In this document: positions 54,220-63,534 of the stretch, piece after piece
Numbering within the stretch: position 1 is the first letter of the stretch
How the letters are laid out: every line of letters starts with the position of its first letter
NCBI GenBank assembly: GCA_963723205.1
Contig: CAVRQC010000024.1
Location: forward strand, 1-64,000
Length of the DNA: 64,000 nt
Origin: CAVQBP01 sp963723205
Lineage (GTDB): Bacteria > Bacteroidota > Ignavibacteria > Ignavibacteriales > Ignavibacteriaceae
Direction: 5' to 3'
The notes under the pieces: generated by a model
Told to the model about the DNA's origin: nothing
The model's database searches: none
The model's input: the letters and a program-made list of their open reading frames with translations, nothing else
Translations under genes and position numbers: made by a program

Positions 54220-54230
54220 AACGGGCTTCT
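54206..54230. terminator. Bidirectional terminator overlapping the purD stop
   Basis: AAGCCCGT (54208-54215) pairs with ACGGGCTT (54221-54228). The loop contains the purD stop codon TAA (54217-54219). On the minus strand the stem is followed by a T-rich tract, so it serves the convergent sod gene (54244-54852) best. Confidence 0.85.
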
Positions 54231-54243
54231 TAATCGGATTATT

Positions 54244-54852
54244 TTATTTTACGTTTTTGTATCTTTCAGCTACAGCATCCCAATTCACTATATTCCACCA
54301 ATTTCCAATATATTCGGGACGTCTATTCTGATATTTCAAGTAATAAGCATGTTCCCAGACATCAAGACCTAAAATCGGAGTTCCTTGTTTCTCAGCTACA
54401 TCCATTAAAGGATTATCCTGGTTTGGCGTTGAAGTTATTTCAAGTTTTCCGTTACTGGAAATAAGCCATGCCCAGCCGGAGCCGAATCTTGTACCTGCTG
54501 CATCACTGAATTGTTTTTTAAACTGTTCGAAAGAACCAAATGCAGAATTTATTGCATTTGCTAAATCGCCTGAAGGATTTCCGCCGCCGTCTTTCTTCAT
54601 TATAGTCCAGAATAAGGAATGGTTATAATGACCACCACCGTTATTTCTTACTGCAACAGAGTGTTTTGAGACATTTTTCAAAATATCTTCAATTGATTTA
54701 TCAGCTAATTCCGTTCCTTCAATAGCTGCATTTAATTTTGATACGTATCCTCCATGATGTTTTGTGTGGTGAATTTCCATTGTCTGCTTGTCAATACTTT
54801 GTTCAAGCGCATCATAATCATAAGGTAATGAAGGCAATTCAAATTTTCCCAT
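54244..54852 (-). CDS. sodA: Superoxide dismutase, Mn/Fe type
   Basis: A 202-residue enzyme with metal ligands H28, H78 (HYNHSLFW), D164 and H168 (DVWEHAYYLKYQNRRPEYI). Gly-Gly before HYNH and Gln145 in PNQDNPLM are Mn-type features, so a Mn or cambialistic enzyme is likelier than strictly Fe. It converts superoxide to peroxide. It is the last gene of the Rrf2-cysteine desulfurase-HesB cluster, linking oxidative-stress defence to Fe-S cluster supply. Confidence 0.95.
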   Translation of the reverse strand: MGKFELPSLPYDYDALEQSIDKQTMEIHHTKHHGGYVSKLNAAIEGTELADKSIEDILKNVSKHSVAVRNNGGGHYNHSLFWTIMKKDGGGNPSGDLANAINSAFGSFEQFKKQFSDAAGTRFGSGWAWLISSNGKLEITSTPNQDNPLMDVAEKQGTPILGLDVWEHAYYLKYQNRRPEYIGNWWNIVNWDAVAERYKNVK

Positions 54853-54945
54853 TTGTTTTCTCCTGTTTTATATTTAGTATTTTAGTTAATTATTAAATTT
54901 TAATTATCAGTCTATTTCTCAAAATTAAAGGAAATAGATTATTAT

Positions 54946-55296
54946 TTATACACTGAATGATTCTCCGCAGCCGCATGATTTTACTGCATTAGGATTATTA
55001 AAAACAAAGCCCCTACCATTTAAACCATCCGTAAAATCCAGCTCTGTTCCCGATAAATAAAATAAACTTTTTCCGTCAACGAAAAGCTTGATTCCTTCCT
55101 GTTCAATAACTGTATCTCCTTCTTTCTTTTCAGCATCAAATCCAAGCGAATATTTTAAACCTGAACAACCACCGCCTTTTACGCCAACTCTTAACCCGAA
55201 ATTTGCGGGGATATTATTTTCTTCCCTGATCTTTTTTACTTCGTTAATTGCTTTGGGAGTTATTTTTATTTCTTGTTCATATTGAACATCTGCCAT
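54946..55296 (-). CDS. HesB/IscA-family iron-sulfur assembly protein
   Basis: A 116-residue A-type carrier with conserved cysteines C44 (GGGCSGLKYSL), C108 and C110 (SCGCGESF). It receives Fe-S clusters and passes them to apoproteins. It lies two genes downstream of the cysteine desulfurase on the same strand, in an operon-like order with small gaps. The family resembles ErpA/IscA/SufA; which subgroup is not assigned. Confidence 0.95.
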   Translation of the reverse strand: MADVQYEQEIKITPKAINEVKKIREENNIPANFGLRVGVKGGGCSGLKYSLGFDAEKKEGDTVIEQEGIKLFVDGKSLFYLSGTELDFTDGLNGRGFVFNNPNAVKSCGCGESFSV

Positions 55297-55378
55297 TTTA
55301 TATCCTTTTATTTATTTTAGTTATTGAAATTATATTTTAATGTTAAACTCGTTAATCAAATTTAAGAATAATAAAATA

Positions 55379-55687
55379 TTATAATGGATCGCCTGGTACT
55401 TGTGTCACAAATTCAGGATAATTTACTTTCCATGTCGAGTTGCTTATTTTAACCAGGATATTTTTTCCCTCCAAATAACCAGTCAATTTTTTTGTCAGCT
55501 CTTCAGATTCCAGGTAGGATATAACTATATTTTTCTTTTCCAGATATTTTCTGAGTCCGTATTGAAGATCCCTAAAAAAGAAATTTGAATTATGAAAAAT
55601 CGGGTAGTTCGCTTTTAAATAGTTTAAAAAAATTACAGGATCATTTTTGATCTGTTCAAACTGATTATCTAAAATTTCTTTTTTCAT
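55379..55687 (-). CDS. Conserved hypothetical small protein in the Fe-S cluster
   Basis: A 102-residue soluble protein I do not recognise by name. It has helical patterns (FEQIKNDPVIFLNYLKANYP, LRKYLEKKN) and no Cys. Its start is 10 bases from the stop of the cysteine desulfurase gene, so the two are probably co-expressed. It might be an accessory to sulfur transfer or a coexpressed but unrelated protein. Nothing more can be said. Confidence 0.7.
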   Translation of the reverse strand: MKKEILDNQFEQIKNDPVIFLNYLKANYPIFHNSNFFFRDLQYGLRKYLEKKNIVISYLESEELTKKLTGYLEGKNILVKISNSTWKVNYPEFVTQVPGDPL

Positions 55688-55697
55688 ATTATTTGAC

Positions 55698-56879
55698 CTA
55701 GTATTCTTTATTTAATAATAGTTCGGGTGAATTATTTCTCAACTGTTTTACTGCAGCAATAATTTTATTTATTGCATAATCAATTTCTTCTTCAGTATTA
55801 AAACGGCCTAATCCAAATCTGATTGAAGATTTGGAAAGTTCGTCCGACAGACCGATTGCCTTCAAAACATGGCTGGGTTTTAATGTAGCCGATGAACATG
55901 CCGCACCGGATGAAACCGCTATATCTCTAATATCCATCATCAAAGTCTCAGATTTGATATACCTGAAACTCAAGTTTAAATTTCCGGGAAGTCTGTTTTC
56001 AAATGAGCCATTTAAATATATTTCATCTAGGTGATTTAATAATCCATAATACAATTTATTTCTAAGTTTAGAAATCTTTTGAGATTCCTCTTTCATTTTA
56101 TTAGAACATATTTGTACTGCCTTTGCAAAACCAACAATTGCAGGTACATTTAAAGTACCCGATCGTAAGTAATTCTCATGACCTCCTCCAAAAATTTGTG
56201 GTGTCAAGTTTATTTTCGGGGATTTATTTTTTAGATAAAAAGCACCTATTCCTTTTGGTCCGTAAATTTTATGTGCTGAAAAGGAAACCATATCTACATT
56301 GTTTGAAACTACATCAAAAGGAATTTTCCCGATTGCCTGGGATGCATCGGTATGAAATAATACATCTCTCTTTTTACAAATTTCACCAATCGCTTTTATA
56401 TTATTAATTGTTCCTATTTCATTATTGGCAGTCATTATAGAAACTAAAATTGTTTCATCTTTAATGGATTTCTCAAGCGCTTCAATATCTATAATTCCAT
56501 CTTCATTAACTGGTAAATATGTAATTTCAAATCCTTTATTTTCCATAACCTTAATGGAGTCTAAAACTGCACTATGCTCAATAGAAGAAGTAATAATATG
56601 TTTTCCATATGAATAATATGCCTGGGCAGTTCCAAAATGAGCAAGATTAATTGATTCCGTTGCACCGCTTGTATAATATATTTCGCTTGGTGCAGCATTT
56701 ATAGATTCAGCAATAATTTCCCTGGATTTTTTTACTGCACTTTCAGCTTCCCAGCCAAACGAATGGTTTTTACTTGAAGCATTGCCAAACTTTTCGAGAA
56801 AATACGGTTTCATAGATTCAAAAACTAACGGATCAACCGGCGTAGTTGAATGATTATCCAGGTAAATCGGTAATTTCAT
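55698..56879 (-). CDS. Cysteine desulfurase, NifS/IscS type
   Basis: A 393-residue PLP enzyme. The PLP lysine is K204 (SFSAHKIYGPKG), with H101 (SIEHSA) stacking on the cofactor. The sulfur-carrying cysteine is C328 in SSGAACSSATLKPSHVL. It releases sulfur from cysteine for Fe-S cluster and thio-modification. Neighbours are an Rrf2 regulator upstream, a small unknown protein, a HesB carrier and SOD downstream. No IscU-type scaffold gene is seen in this cluster. Confidence 0.94.
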   Translation of the reverse strand: MKLPIYLDNHSTTPVDPLVFESMKPYFLEKFGNASSKNHSFGWEAESAVKKSREIIAESINAAPSEIYYTSGATESINLAHFGTAQAYYSYGKHIITSSIEHSAVLDSIKVMENKGFEITYLPVNEDGIIDIEALEKSIKDETILVSIMTANNEIGTINNIKAIGEICKKRDVLFHTDASQAIGKIPFDVVSNNVDMVSFSAHKIYGPKGIGAFYLKNKSPKINLTPQIFGGGHENYLRSGTLNVPAIVGFAKAVQICSNKMKEESQKISKLRNKLYYGLLNHLDEIYLNGSFENRLPGNLNLSFRYIKSETLMMDIRDIAVSSGAACSSATLKPSHVLKAIGLSDELSKSSIRFGLGRFNTEEEIDYAINKIIAAVKQLRNNSPELLLNKEY

Positions 56880-56896
56880 AAAGCGCTCGTAAAGTG

Positions 56897-56919
56897 CCAG
56901 TCACATTCAAGGTGACTGG
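56897..56919 (-). promoter_or_regulatory. Hairpin between the Rrf2 gene and the cysteine desulfurase gene
   Basis: CCAGTCAC (56897-56904) and GTGACTGG (56912-56919) are exact inverted copies with loop ATTCAAG. No T-tract follows on the minus strand. It may be an attenuator, an mRNA processing site or an operator for the Rrf2 protein encoded just upstream. The function is unknown. Confidence 0.5.
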
Positions 56920-56931
56920 TTCAAATAATAA

Positions 56932-57336
56932 TTATAAAATCTTACTTATTGTAGTTTCTTTAAAAACCTTTTCTATCTCAAGTTGGACTTTAGCTAAAGG
57001 ATTCCTAATCATGCAGCAATCAAAACGGGCACAATCTTTTACGGAACCATTCTCTTTCATACAATCTGTAATCTGTACTTGTTCAACTGCAGAAATTACA
57101 TCACTCAAAGTTATTTCATCGGCATTTTTTATAAGAGAATAACCTCCTTTAATTCCCTGGTAGGAAATAATAATATTCTTCTTAGTTAATTTCTGTAAAA
57201 TTTTTGCTAAAAGTTCATAGGGAATATTATATCCTGATGAAATTTCTTTTGCTGTTATACAGCTATTCTCAGGTTTTAAGGCAATGTATTTCACTGCCAT
57301 TAATGCATATTCTGTCTTTTTTGAAAATTTTAACAT
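56932..57336 (-). CDS. Rrf2-family transcription regulator (IscR-like)
   Basis: A 134-residue winged-helix regulator (MLKFSKKTEYALMAVKYIAL; wing GIKGGYSLIKNADEITLSDV). The cysteines C92, C102, C107 and C108 lie where IscR-type proteins bind a [2Fe-2S] cluster (C92, C98, C104 in E. coli IscR), so a redox or iron-sulfur-sensing role is likely. It is the first gene before the cysteine desulfurase operon and probably controls it, by a feedback like that of IscR. Binding sites are not assigned beyond the hairpin next to it. Confidence 0.93.
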   Translation of the reverse strand: MLKFSKKTEYALMAVKYIALKPENSCITAKEISSGYNIPYELLAKILQKLTKKNIIISYQGIKGGYSLIKNADEITLSDVISAVEQVQITDCMKENGSVKDCARFDCCMIRNPLAKVQLEIEKVFKETTISKIL

Positions 57337-57419
57337 AAAACAAGACTAAAATTGTCGGGTTTTAATGTATAAAATTTAGAATGAAAATTCAATCATTTTT
57401 CAAGCAAAAAATGAAAATT

Positions 57420-58520
57420 TCACTTAGGAGAGGAACCGGTCACATAAGCATAGTTTCTTATATTGCTTGTTAAAAAGACATAAGGTGAGAAAATATCTTT
57501 ATCATATACTAAGCGGGTATATGCATAATTATTTGCACCGTAAAGAAGGGATTTAGCATTATAGCCAAGAAGGCGAAGATATGCAGTCACAAATGCGCTT
57601 ATTTGTCCCGAAATGGAATATATTACTATTTTCTTATCTGTAGGAAGTGACTGAAGAAAAGTCGAGCTTTGCAAATCATTGCTAGTATAAAAAATTGCAT
57701 TAGGTAAATGACCAGTAGGTAGAGGAAAAGTCATTAAAGCATGATATAATCGAGTTGAACCGAAACAAATTATATAATAATCTGAAATGTCCTCATTATC
57801 AAACGAAAATTTAATAATCATGTTATACTTATCTGTAGTATCTGGAGGTGAAAGTTTAACATAGGTCTGTGAATTAAATCCTTCATTGATATTTTTATCA
57901 ATTAAATTCCTTATATTTTCATTTTTATTCCCGCTTAGGAGGTCGGTTTGTGTAACTGGTAGTTTTATACTGGGAATCCCTGGGAGTATTTGACCGTCTT
58001 CTAGATGATTTTGGATATCATGATCCTTAGCATTTTCGATCCAGTTGTTTGCAAAAATATTATTCCAGAGCGTCATACCGAAGTTTAATGAATAAACATT
58101 ATTGAATCCGTAAACCCTTAACAAACTTGTGTAATAAGCAGAAGCTTGTCCATCATTGCTGACAATGATAATTTTTTGATATTGTGATATATTGTTTATT
58201 GAATTTAAGTACTGGATGAGAGAATCATTCTGTACATTAATCGCACCCGAAATATGCCCTGACAAATAATCTGCTTTTGAACGAACATCAACAATAAGGT
58301 AACTTTCAAGATTATTATAAACTTCATCAACATCGACTATGGATGGCATTTCCTGTGAATTTATGTAATTACCATTAGTTTCCAGGTAATTAAGCAGCAA
58401 CGCATTATTCGATAATGAAATGCTGTTAACCGGGTTTACATCATCTTTAAGACAACCCGGTAAAAGTAAAATAATTACCAATATAAACACATTGATAATA
58501 TAATTTCTAATATTCTTCAT
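57420..58520 (-). CDS. Lipoprotein with two rhodanese-like domains lacking catalytic Cys
   Basis: A 366-residue protein. The lipoprotein signal ends LLLPGC (Cys23). Domain one (about 60-155) has the rhodanese pattern VDVRSKADYLSGHISGAINV, but the active-site loop reads VSNDGQAS with S121 in place of Cys. Domain two (about 245-340) repeats this with YSISGQIS and S302 in place of Cys. Both are therefore unlikely to transfer sulfur. Third gene of a TonB receptor-lipoprotein set. Its role may be binding rather than catalysis. Confidence 0.82.
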   Translation of the reverse strand: MKNIRNYIINVFILVIILLLPGCLKDDVNPVNSISLSNNALLLNYLETNGNYINSQEMPSIVDVDEVYNNLESYLIVDVRSKADYLSGHISGAINVQNDSLIQYLNSINNISQYQKIIIVSNDGQASAYYTSLLRVYGFNNVYSLNFGMTLWNNIFANNWIENAKDHDIQNHLEDGQILPGIPSIKLPVTQTDLLSGNKNENIRNLIDKNINEGFNSQTYVKLSPPDTTDKYNMIIKFSFDNEDISDYYIICFGSTRLYHALMTFPLPTGHLPNAIFYTSNDLQSSTFLQSLPTDKKIVIYSISGQISAFVTAYLRLLGYNAKSLLYGANNYAYTRLVYDKDIFSPYVFLTSNIRNYAYVTGSSPK

Positions 58521-58549
58521 CTGCCGATGTTAATTTATCATTATAATAC

Positions 58550-59359
58550 TTAATTAACTTCTATATACTTAACAACTGCTAATCCGATAAATAAACCAAT
58601 TACATGATCTCCCTGGACATTCCACGAAATCTGATCCCCTCCTTGGGCAAAAACATTTTCCGAAGGCTGGTTATTATTTTTGGACCCAAAGTAATTAAGG
58701 TAAGGTGAATCAAAAGCATAAACCTGTGCATATATAAGATTATTATATGTTCCGGAAGTATAATCTTCCGGTAAATCTTTTGTATCTACCGCCAGTTTTG
58801 TTTCCAAATTATTTGACGGCTGAACAATAGTTTGAAAATCAGTTGATTCATCATATAGATCTTTTGTAGCAGCATTATAAATTTCCCATCCTGCACCATA
58901 TACTTCATTTGCAATGGGTGTGACTTTTACTTCAATGAACCTGTTATCCATAAGTGAGGCAGAAACAATCTTTGGTGGCTGCGGAACTTTTGTTATACTA
59001 TACATGTTTGTGTTATTATATTGAGCAAAAAGTTCATAAGTAGAACCGGGTTCAATTAAAATTGTATCAAGTGGTGCGTATAAGCCATCTTGAAGATAGC
59101 GTAAGGTGATAATTCTGATCCCATTAACCCTAAGGTATGCAGACACATTTTTTAATTCAGCTTTTTTAATATTATAGGTTTCATCAATGGGAAGAGTTTT
59201 AGTAAAAGTAACTCCTTCAAAAGGATAATATGCTTTTAATTCTGCACGAACAACGATATACTCCTGAAAGCTTACTTTCGGACTTATCGTATCTACATTT
59301 TCACATCCAAGAATGAAAAAGAATGATATAGCCGTTAATATTAAAAAATAATTTTTCAA
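58550..59359 (-). CDS. DUF4249-like lipoprotein next to the TonB receptor
   Basis: About 269 residues from the preferred TTG at 59359: this gives MKNYFLILTAISFFFILGCEN, a lipoprotein signal. An upstream ATG would overlap the TonB gene by 113 bases. The remainder is beta-rich (TISPKVSFQEYIVVRAELKAYYPF, GSTYELFAQYNN), resembling DUF4249 proteins that accompany TonB-dependent receptors in Bacteroidota. It starts seven bases after the TonB stop. Likely a cell-surface partner, substrate unknown. Confidence 0.75.
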   Translation of the reverse strand: MKNYFLILTAISFFFILGCENVDTISPKVSFQEYIVVRAELKAYYPFEGVTFTKTLPIDETYNIKKAELKNVSAYLRVNGIRIITLRYLQDGLYAPLDTILIEPGSTYELFAQYNNTNMYSITKVPQPPKIVSASLMDNRFIEVKVTPIANEVYGAGWEIYNAATKDLYDESTDFQTIVQPSNNLETKLAVDTKDLPEDYTSGTYNNLIYAQVYAFDSPYLNYFGSKNNNQPSENVFAQGGDQISWNVQGDHVIGLFIGLAVVKYIEVN

Positions 59360-59366
59360 GTAATTT

Positions 59367-61694
59367 CTAAAACTCCATATTAATTCCAAAAGCCGGGATG
59401 AAAGGGAATAAAGAAATTTGATTAAACCGTGATATTTGTGTTGAATTTGTTCCTTGTTCAATTGTCGGATAAAAAGCAAATGGATTATGTCTGTTGTAAA
59501 CGTTGAGCAGGCTCAGGTATGTTTCCATATGTAAATTAAACCAGTCAAATTTATATGATACATTTATGTCCAATTTATGATAAGAGGGGAGTCTGAACGA
59601 GTTTCTATCAGTGAAATTAAACTGGACATTTGTTAGCTCATGAAGACCTATATCCTGAAATTGATATTGCGAATTTGGAATAGTAAAACCCTGCCCTGTA
59701 GCATATGTCCAGGTTAATCCTGCGTTCCAGTTATCATTGAATTTATAAGCCAAAACAAGGGATATGTCATGTCTCCTGTCGTAGCGCGGATAGAAAACCT
59801 TTCCGTTATTCAATTCACTAAATTTTCTTCTTGTCCATGAAAGTGTATAGCCTATCCAACCTGTAAAATTTCCTGCCGTTTTATTTGCAAAAATTTCTAA
59901 ACCATAAGCCTCACCTTCACCTTGGGTAAGATTTTCAGCGATGGATTCACCGCTCTTAAATACAGATGAATTTTTAAATTCATAAATATTTTTCATATTT
60001 TTATAATATCCTTCAACTGAAAAGATATATTGTTTATCAAATAAATTATATTGAGCTCCGATTACGTATTGAGTTGATCTGCTGGGGCTTACTTTATCTG
60101 AAGAAGGGTACCATAGATCGGTGGGGAGAGATATATCGTTTCTAACAATTAAATGTAAAAACTGATGTGCAATTGCATAAGCAGCATTAATTGAAAAATT
60201 ACCGCTTAAAATAAACATTGCCGATAAACGTGGCTCAGCACTGAAAAATTTTTTCGATTTAAAATAATATCCTCTTATACCAAGGTTAGTTTCCAGCCAG
60301 TTTGTTATTTTACCTTCGTTCTGGAAGAAAAGAGAAGCTTCTATTGAATTAATATCCGGTAAAGAACTTAATGACTGTTCTAATAAAGGATCATAAAAAT
60401 CACTATAGATTAAATAATAATTATGTGAAGCGATTTCATAACCGGTTTTAAATGTATTGTCCTTTGACCAATAAATTTCGGCGTTTGTGTTTACATATAG
60501 GTCTCTAAGTTTTGAAAGAGCATAGTAATTATTTGCAGATGCATTCGATGTATGATCCTGTAAATTAGATTCGAATTCATAATCTAAAAAACTAAACGTA
60601 GTAGTAATAAATAAAGATTTGGAATTAATATGCAGCCAGGTGAAATTTGCCATGGCATTTTTCCACATAATATTATAATCTATTCCAAAACTATTTTCAG
60701 GGTTGTAAAGATTGTCATTGCTGAATAAACCGCTCAATGTATATATATTTGATTCAGAACTGGTTATAGTAAACTTAGTGTTTAAATCGTAAAAATTATA
60801 TTGTGGAATCAGGTTGCTATGCAGAAAATTTTTCTGTATTAAATCATAATACATTTTTCTTCCTGAAATCAGATAAGTAGCTTTTGAACCAAGTGGCCCC
60901 TCAAGTGTAAAATGTGAATTTACTAAACCAAGCCCTATCTTCCCTTTATCTCTTTCTTTAGTACCGGAACGCAGCTTAATATCAAGAACGCTTGAAAGTC
61001 TTGATCCGTATTCTGCAGGGAAAGCCCCTTTTATTAAACGGACACTCTGGATCGCATCAGAGTTAAATGTACTTGAAAAATTTCCAAGATGTGACGGATT
61101 ATAAATGATTACTCCATCGAGCAGAGTTAAGTTTTGATCGGGTGAGCCTCCTCTTACATACAATCCGCTGGACAATTCACTTCCTGCTTTAACACCAGGC
61201 AGGGTCTGCAGTAATTTAAATAGATCTACTTCACCGCTTAATGAAGGAAGCTGTTTAATGATATCAGGGTTTAATTCAATAGTGCTTGCATTCACTTCCG
61301 GTTTCTTTTTCCCTTCTACAATCACTTCCTTCAACTTAATATTTTCAGGTATCATGTTTATGTCATTCTGTACTCTTCCATTAGAGATGGAGATATTTAT
61401 TTCTTGCAGAGAAATTCTGTATCCAATGTTTCTTGCGATTAAGTAATATGTCCCTTTGGTTAATTTAGGAATGGCATAAAATCCGTAATTATTTGTAGCA
61501 ACCCCCCGGAAAGGAACCTGGTTTGCAGATATACTATCTTTATAGAGTAAAATATTTGTCCCGATTAGGGTTTCACCGCTGACGGAATCCCTTACAAAAC
61601 CGGCAAGTATAACTTCATTAGTTTGAGCTTGATTAGTAACAAAAAATGCAACTAAAAAGAAAAGTATAATTCCACCTGTTTTATACAATTTCAA
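59367..61694 (-). CDS. TonB-dependent receptor with carboxypeptidase-regulatory-like domain
   Basis: A 775-residue outer-membrane protein: signal peptide (about 1-23), a CarboxypepD_reg-like domain (about 27-115, GFVRDSVSGETLIGTNILLY), a plug domain (GLYVRGGSPDQNLTLLDGVIIYN) and a beta-barrel ending in F, as in outer-membrane proteins. It takes up or senses a substrate with energy from TonB/ExbBD, encoded elsewhere. It lies 37 bases downstream of the corrected bshC end and leads a set with the DUF4249-like and rhodanese-like lipoproteins. Confidence 0.94.
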   Translation of the reverse strand: MKLYKTGGIILFFLVAFFVTNQAQTNEVILAGFVRDSVSGETLIGTNILLYKDSISANQVPFRGVATNNYGFYAIPKLTKGTYYLIARNIGYRISLQEINISISNGRVQNDINMIPENIKLKEVIVEGKKKPEVNASTIELNPDIIKQLPSLSGEVDLFKLLQTLPGVKAGSELSSGLYVRGGSPDQNLTLLDGVIIYNPSHLGNFSSTFNSDAIQSVRLIKGAFPAEYGSRLSSVLDIKLRSGTKERDKGKIGLGLVNSHFTLEGPLGSKATYLISGRKMYYDLIQKNFLHSNLIPQYNFYDLNTKFTITSSESNIYTLSGLFSNDNLYNPENSFGIDYNIMWKNAMANFTWLHINSKSLFITTTFSFLDYEFESNLQDHTSNASANNYYALSKLRDLYVNTNAEIYWSKDNTFKTGYEIASHNYYLIYSDFYDPLLEQSLSSLPDINSIEASLFFQNEGKITNWLETNLGIRGYYFKSKKFFSAEPRLSAMFILSGNFSINAAYAIAHQFLHLIVRNDISLPTDLWYPSSDKVSPSRSTQYVIGAQYNLFDKQYIFSVEGYYKNMKNIYEFKNSSVFKSGESIAENLTQGEGEAYGLEIFANKTAGNFTGWIGYTLSWTRRKFSELNNGKVFYPRYDRRHDISLVLAYKFNDNWNAGLTWTYATGQGFTIPNSQYQFQDIGLHELTNVQFNFTDRNSFRLPSYHKLDINVSYKFDWFNLHMETYLSLLNVYNRHNPFAFYPTIEQGTNSTQISRFNQISLFPFIPAFGINMEF

Positions 61695-61731
61695 TATCGT
61701 GCCGGTGTGTTAGTTCTTAGAACAAAAAAGA

Positions 61732-63365
61732 TTATAAAATAATTGCCTGGTGTTTGAACTTATTTATTTCAAGTTCACTAAAAATTTGTTTGAGAATATC
61801 CAGGCTGTACTTATGAGCAAAATAAATAAAATTTAATTCTCTTTCCTGTAAATTACTATTCGGGTATAAAGAATTGATTGCTTTATCAATTTGTCTTAAA
61901 GTTATTTCATGTTTTTTCTTTTGTGCTTCTAATGCTTTCCCTTTAAATTTTCTAAATCATTAAAGATTTTCTGTTTGTATTTTGTGCTTGCATCACTTAT
62001 TGTCTTATCAAATTCAAAGAGCTTTTCTTTAAGTTGATCTAGGGCAATTTCAATTTTGTTTGAAGAGTCATTAAATATTTCATCAAGAGTAATTTTTGAA
62101 GCAGATTCGACAATTCTTATTTTTAATCTTTCCGGTTCTGTAAAAATATCCTGGACCTCAAGTTCATATTTATTAAGAACTGATTTTATATTCTTTTCAA
62201 TAATTGATAAAGATGAGCGCGGATAAATAACAGGAGATTCAATCTCGAATATTTTATAAAGAGGAGTTACCTGGGCAAAGTAGGCAATTTCGCTTGGCCC
62301 TGCAACATAAAATGCAGTAGGTAATACAAAATCCTGACAGATAGGTCTTAAAAGTACATTAGGACTGAAATTTTCCGGTGATGTTTCAATCTCTTCTATT
62401 ATCTCTTCATGAGAAAATTTCTTCCTTTTTCTTTTTAATCTAAATTCATTTTCTACGGGTTCAATTAAAAACCTTCCCTCATTATTACTATAAAATAAAT
62501 TTACCGGGTGGACTTTTACCTGGGCATGATATGATTCTTCAAGTTCTGCAGAAACGCTTACTAATTTTTCAGTATGCTGTCTGAAATTATTTATTTCTTT
62601 TTTAAATATTGGTTTTAAAAGAGCTTTAAACTCCTTATCCTGCGGATCAAAAATGATTAAACCATATTCATCAAAGAGCCAGAAAATTAATTCTTTAAAA
62701 GCAATTTTAAATGTTTTCCCGGAACTGTAAAATTCTTTTAACTTATTAAGTATGTCTTCTTTAAATTCTGTGTCTCTTAATTTTTTATTAAGTTCATCAA
62801 AAAACGTATTGATTGAATCGGTTATCTTAATTTGTCCGACGCTTCCTCTGTCTTCTTCATCATCAATTCCGTCGTCATATTTGATATTTGATAATTCATT
62901 ATTTTCATCTATTATATTTATGCTTCTTACTTCATTAAAATCGTGATCATCTCCTTCTAACCAGAAAATGGGAACGAATTTATATTCATCATATCTTTCT
63001 GATAAATATTTGCTCAGCTTAATTGCTGTCATTATTTTATAAAAAGTATAAAGCGGACCACCCGCTATACCTAATTGCTGGCCGGTAACAACTGCCAGGG
63101 TCTTTTCATCCTTTAAAAAATTAATATTTTTTGAAGTTAGTTCTGACCGGTTAAGATTACCATATTGATCGTTGACAATAAAAAAAAGTTGCGAACGGTC
63201 AGGCATCTGCCTTGTTCTTGATTCTTTAATAGACTTAAATTTATTTATATATTCTTCTTTGTTATTGAAATTAAAATCATAAAAGCTGCTTACTTTTTGA
63301 GGATCATAAAGATAGTCTAAAAATATTTTTTGATTGGATGGAATCTCATTAAAATTGGTAAACAT
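61732..63365 (-). CDS. bshC: BshC, bacillithiol synthesis enzyme, frame-broken near the C-terminus
   Basis: BshC adds cysteine in the last step of bacillithiol synthesis. Residues 1-478 (63365-61929) contain the fold, for example AVVTGQQLGIAGGPLYTFYK and VPIFWLEGDDHDFNEV. The frame then ends with the short tail GKH. The expected C-terminus is present in another frame just after 61940 (GKALEAQKKKHEITLRQID ... FIYFAHKYSLDIL), ending at TAA 61732-61734. Adding one base at the TTTAAAGGG stretch gives about 544 residues, the normal family length. A homopolymer miscall or a true loss of the C-terminus cannot be told apart here. Confidence 0.9.
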
Positions 63366-63534
63366 TTTGCTCCTACAACTTAAAAATATTATGTTGCAAA
63401 CTAAGAAAATATGTATTGCTTAACAAATTGAAAATTTAGTCCTTATAATTAATTAATTGCGATTAATCAGTCCTAATCACAATATTTTCTACTCATATAA
63501 CTAATGCGAAATTATAATTCAGGCCAGAGATTAT

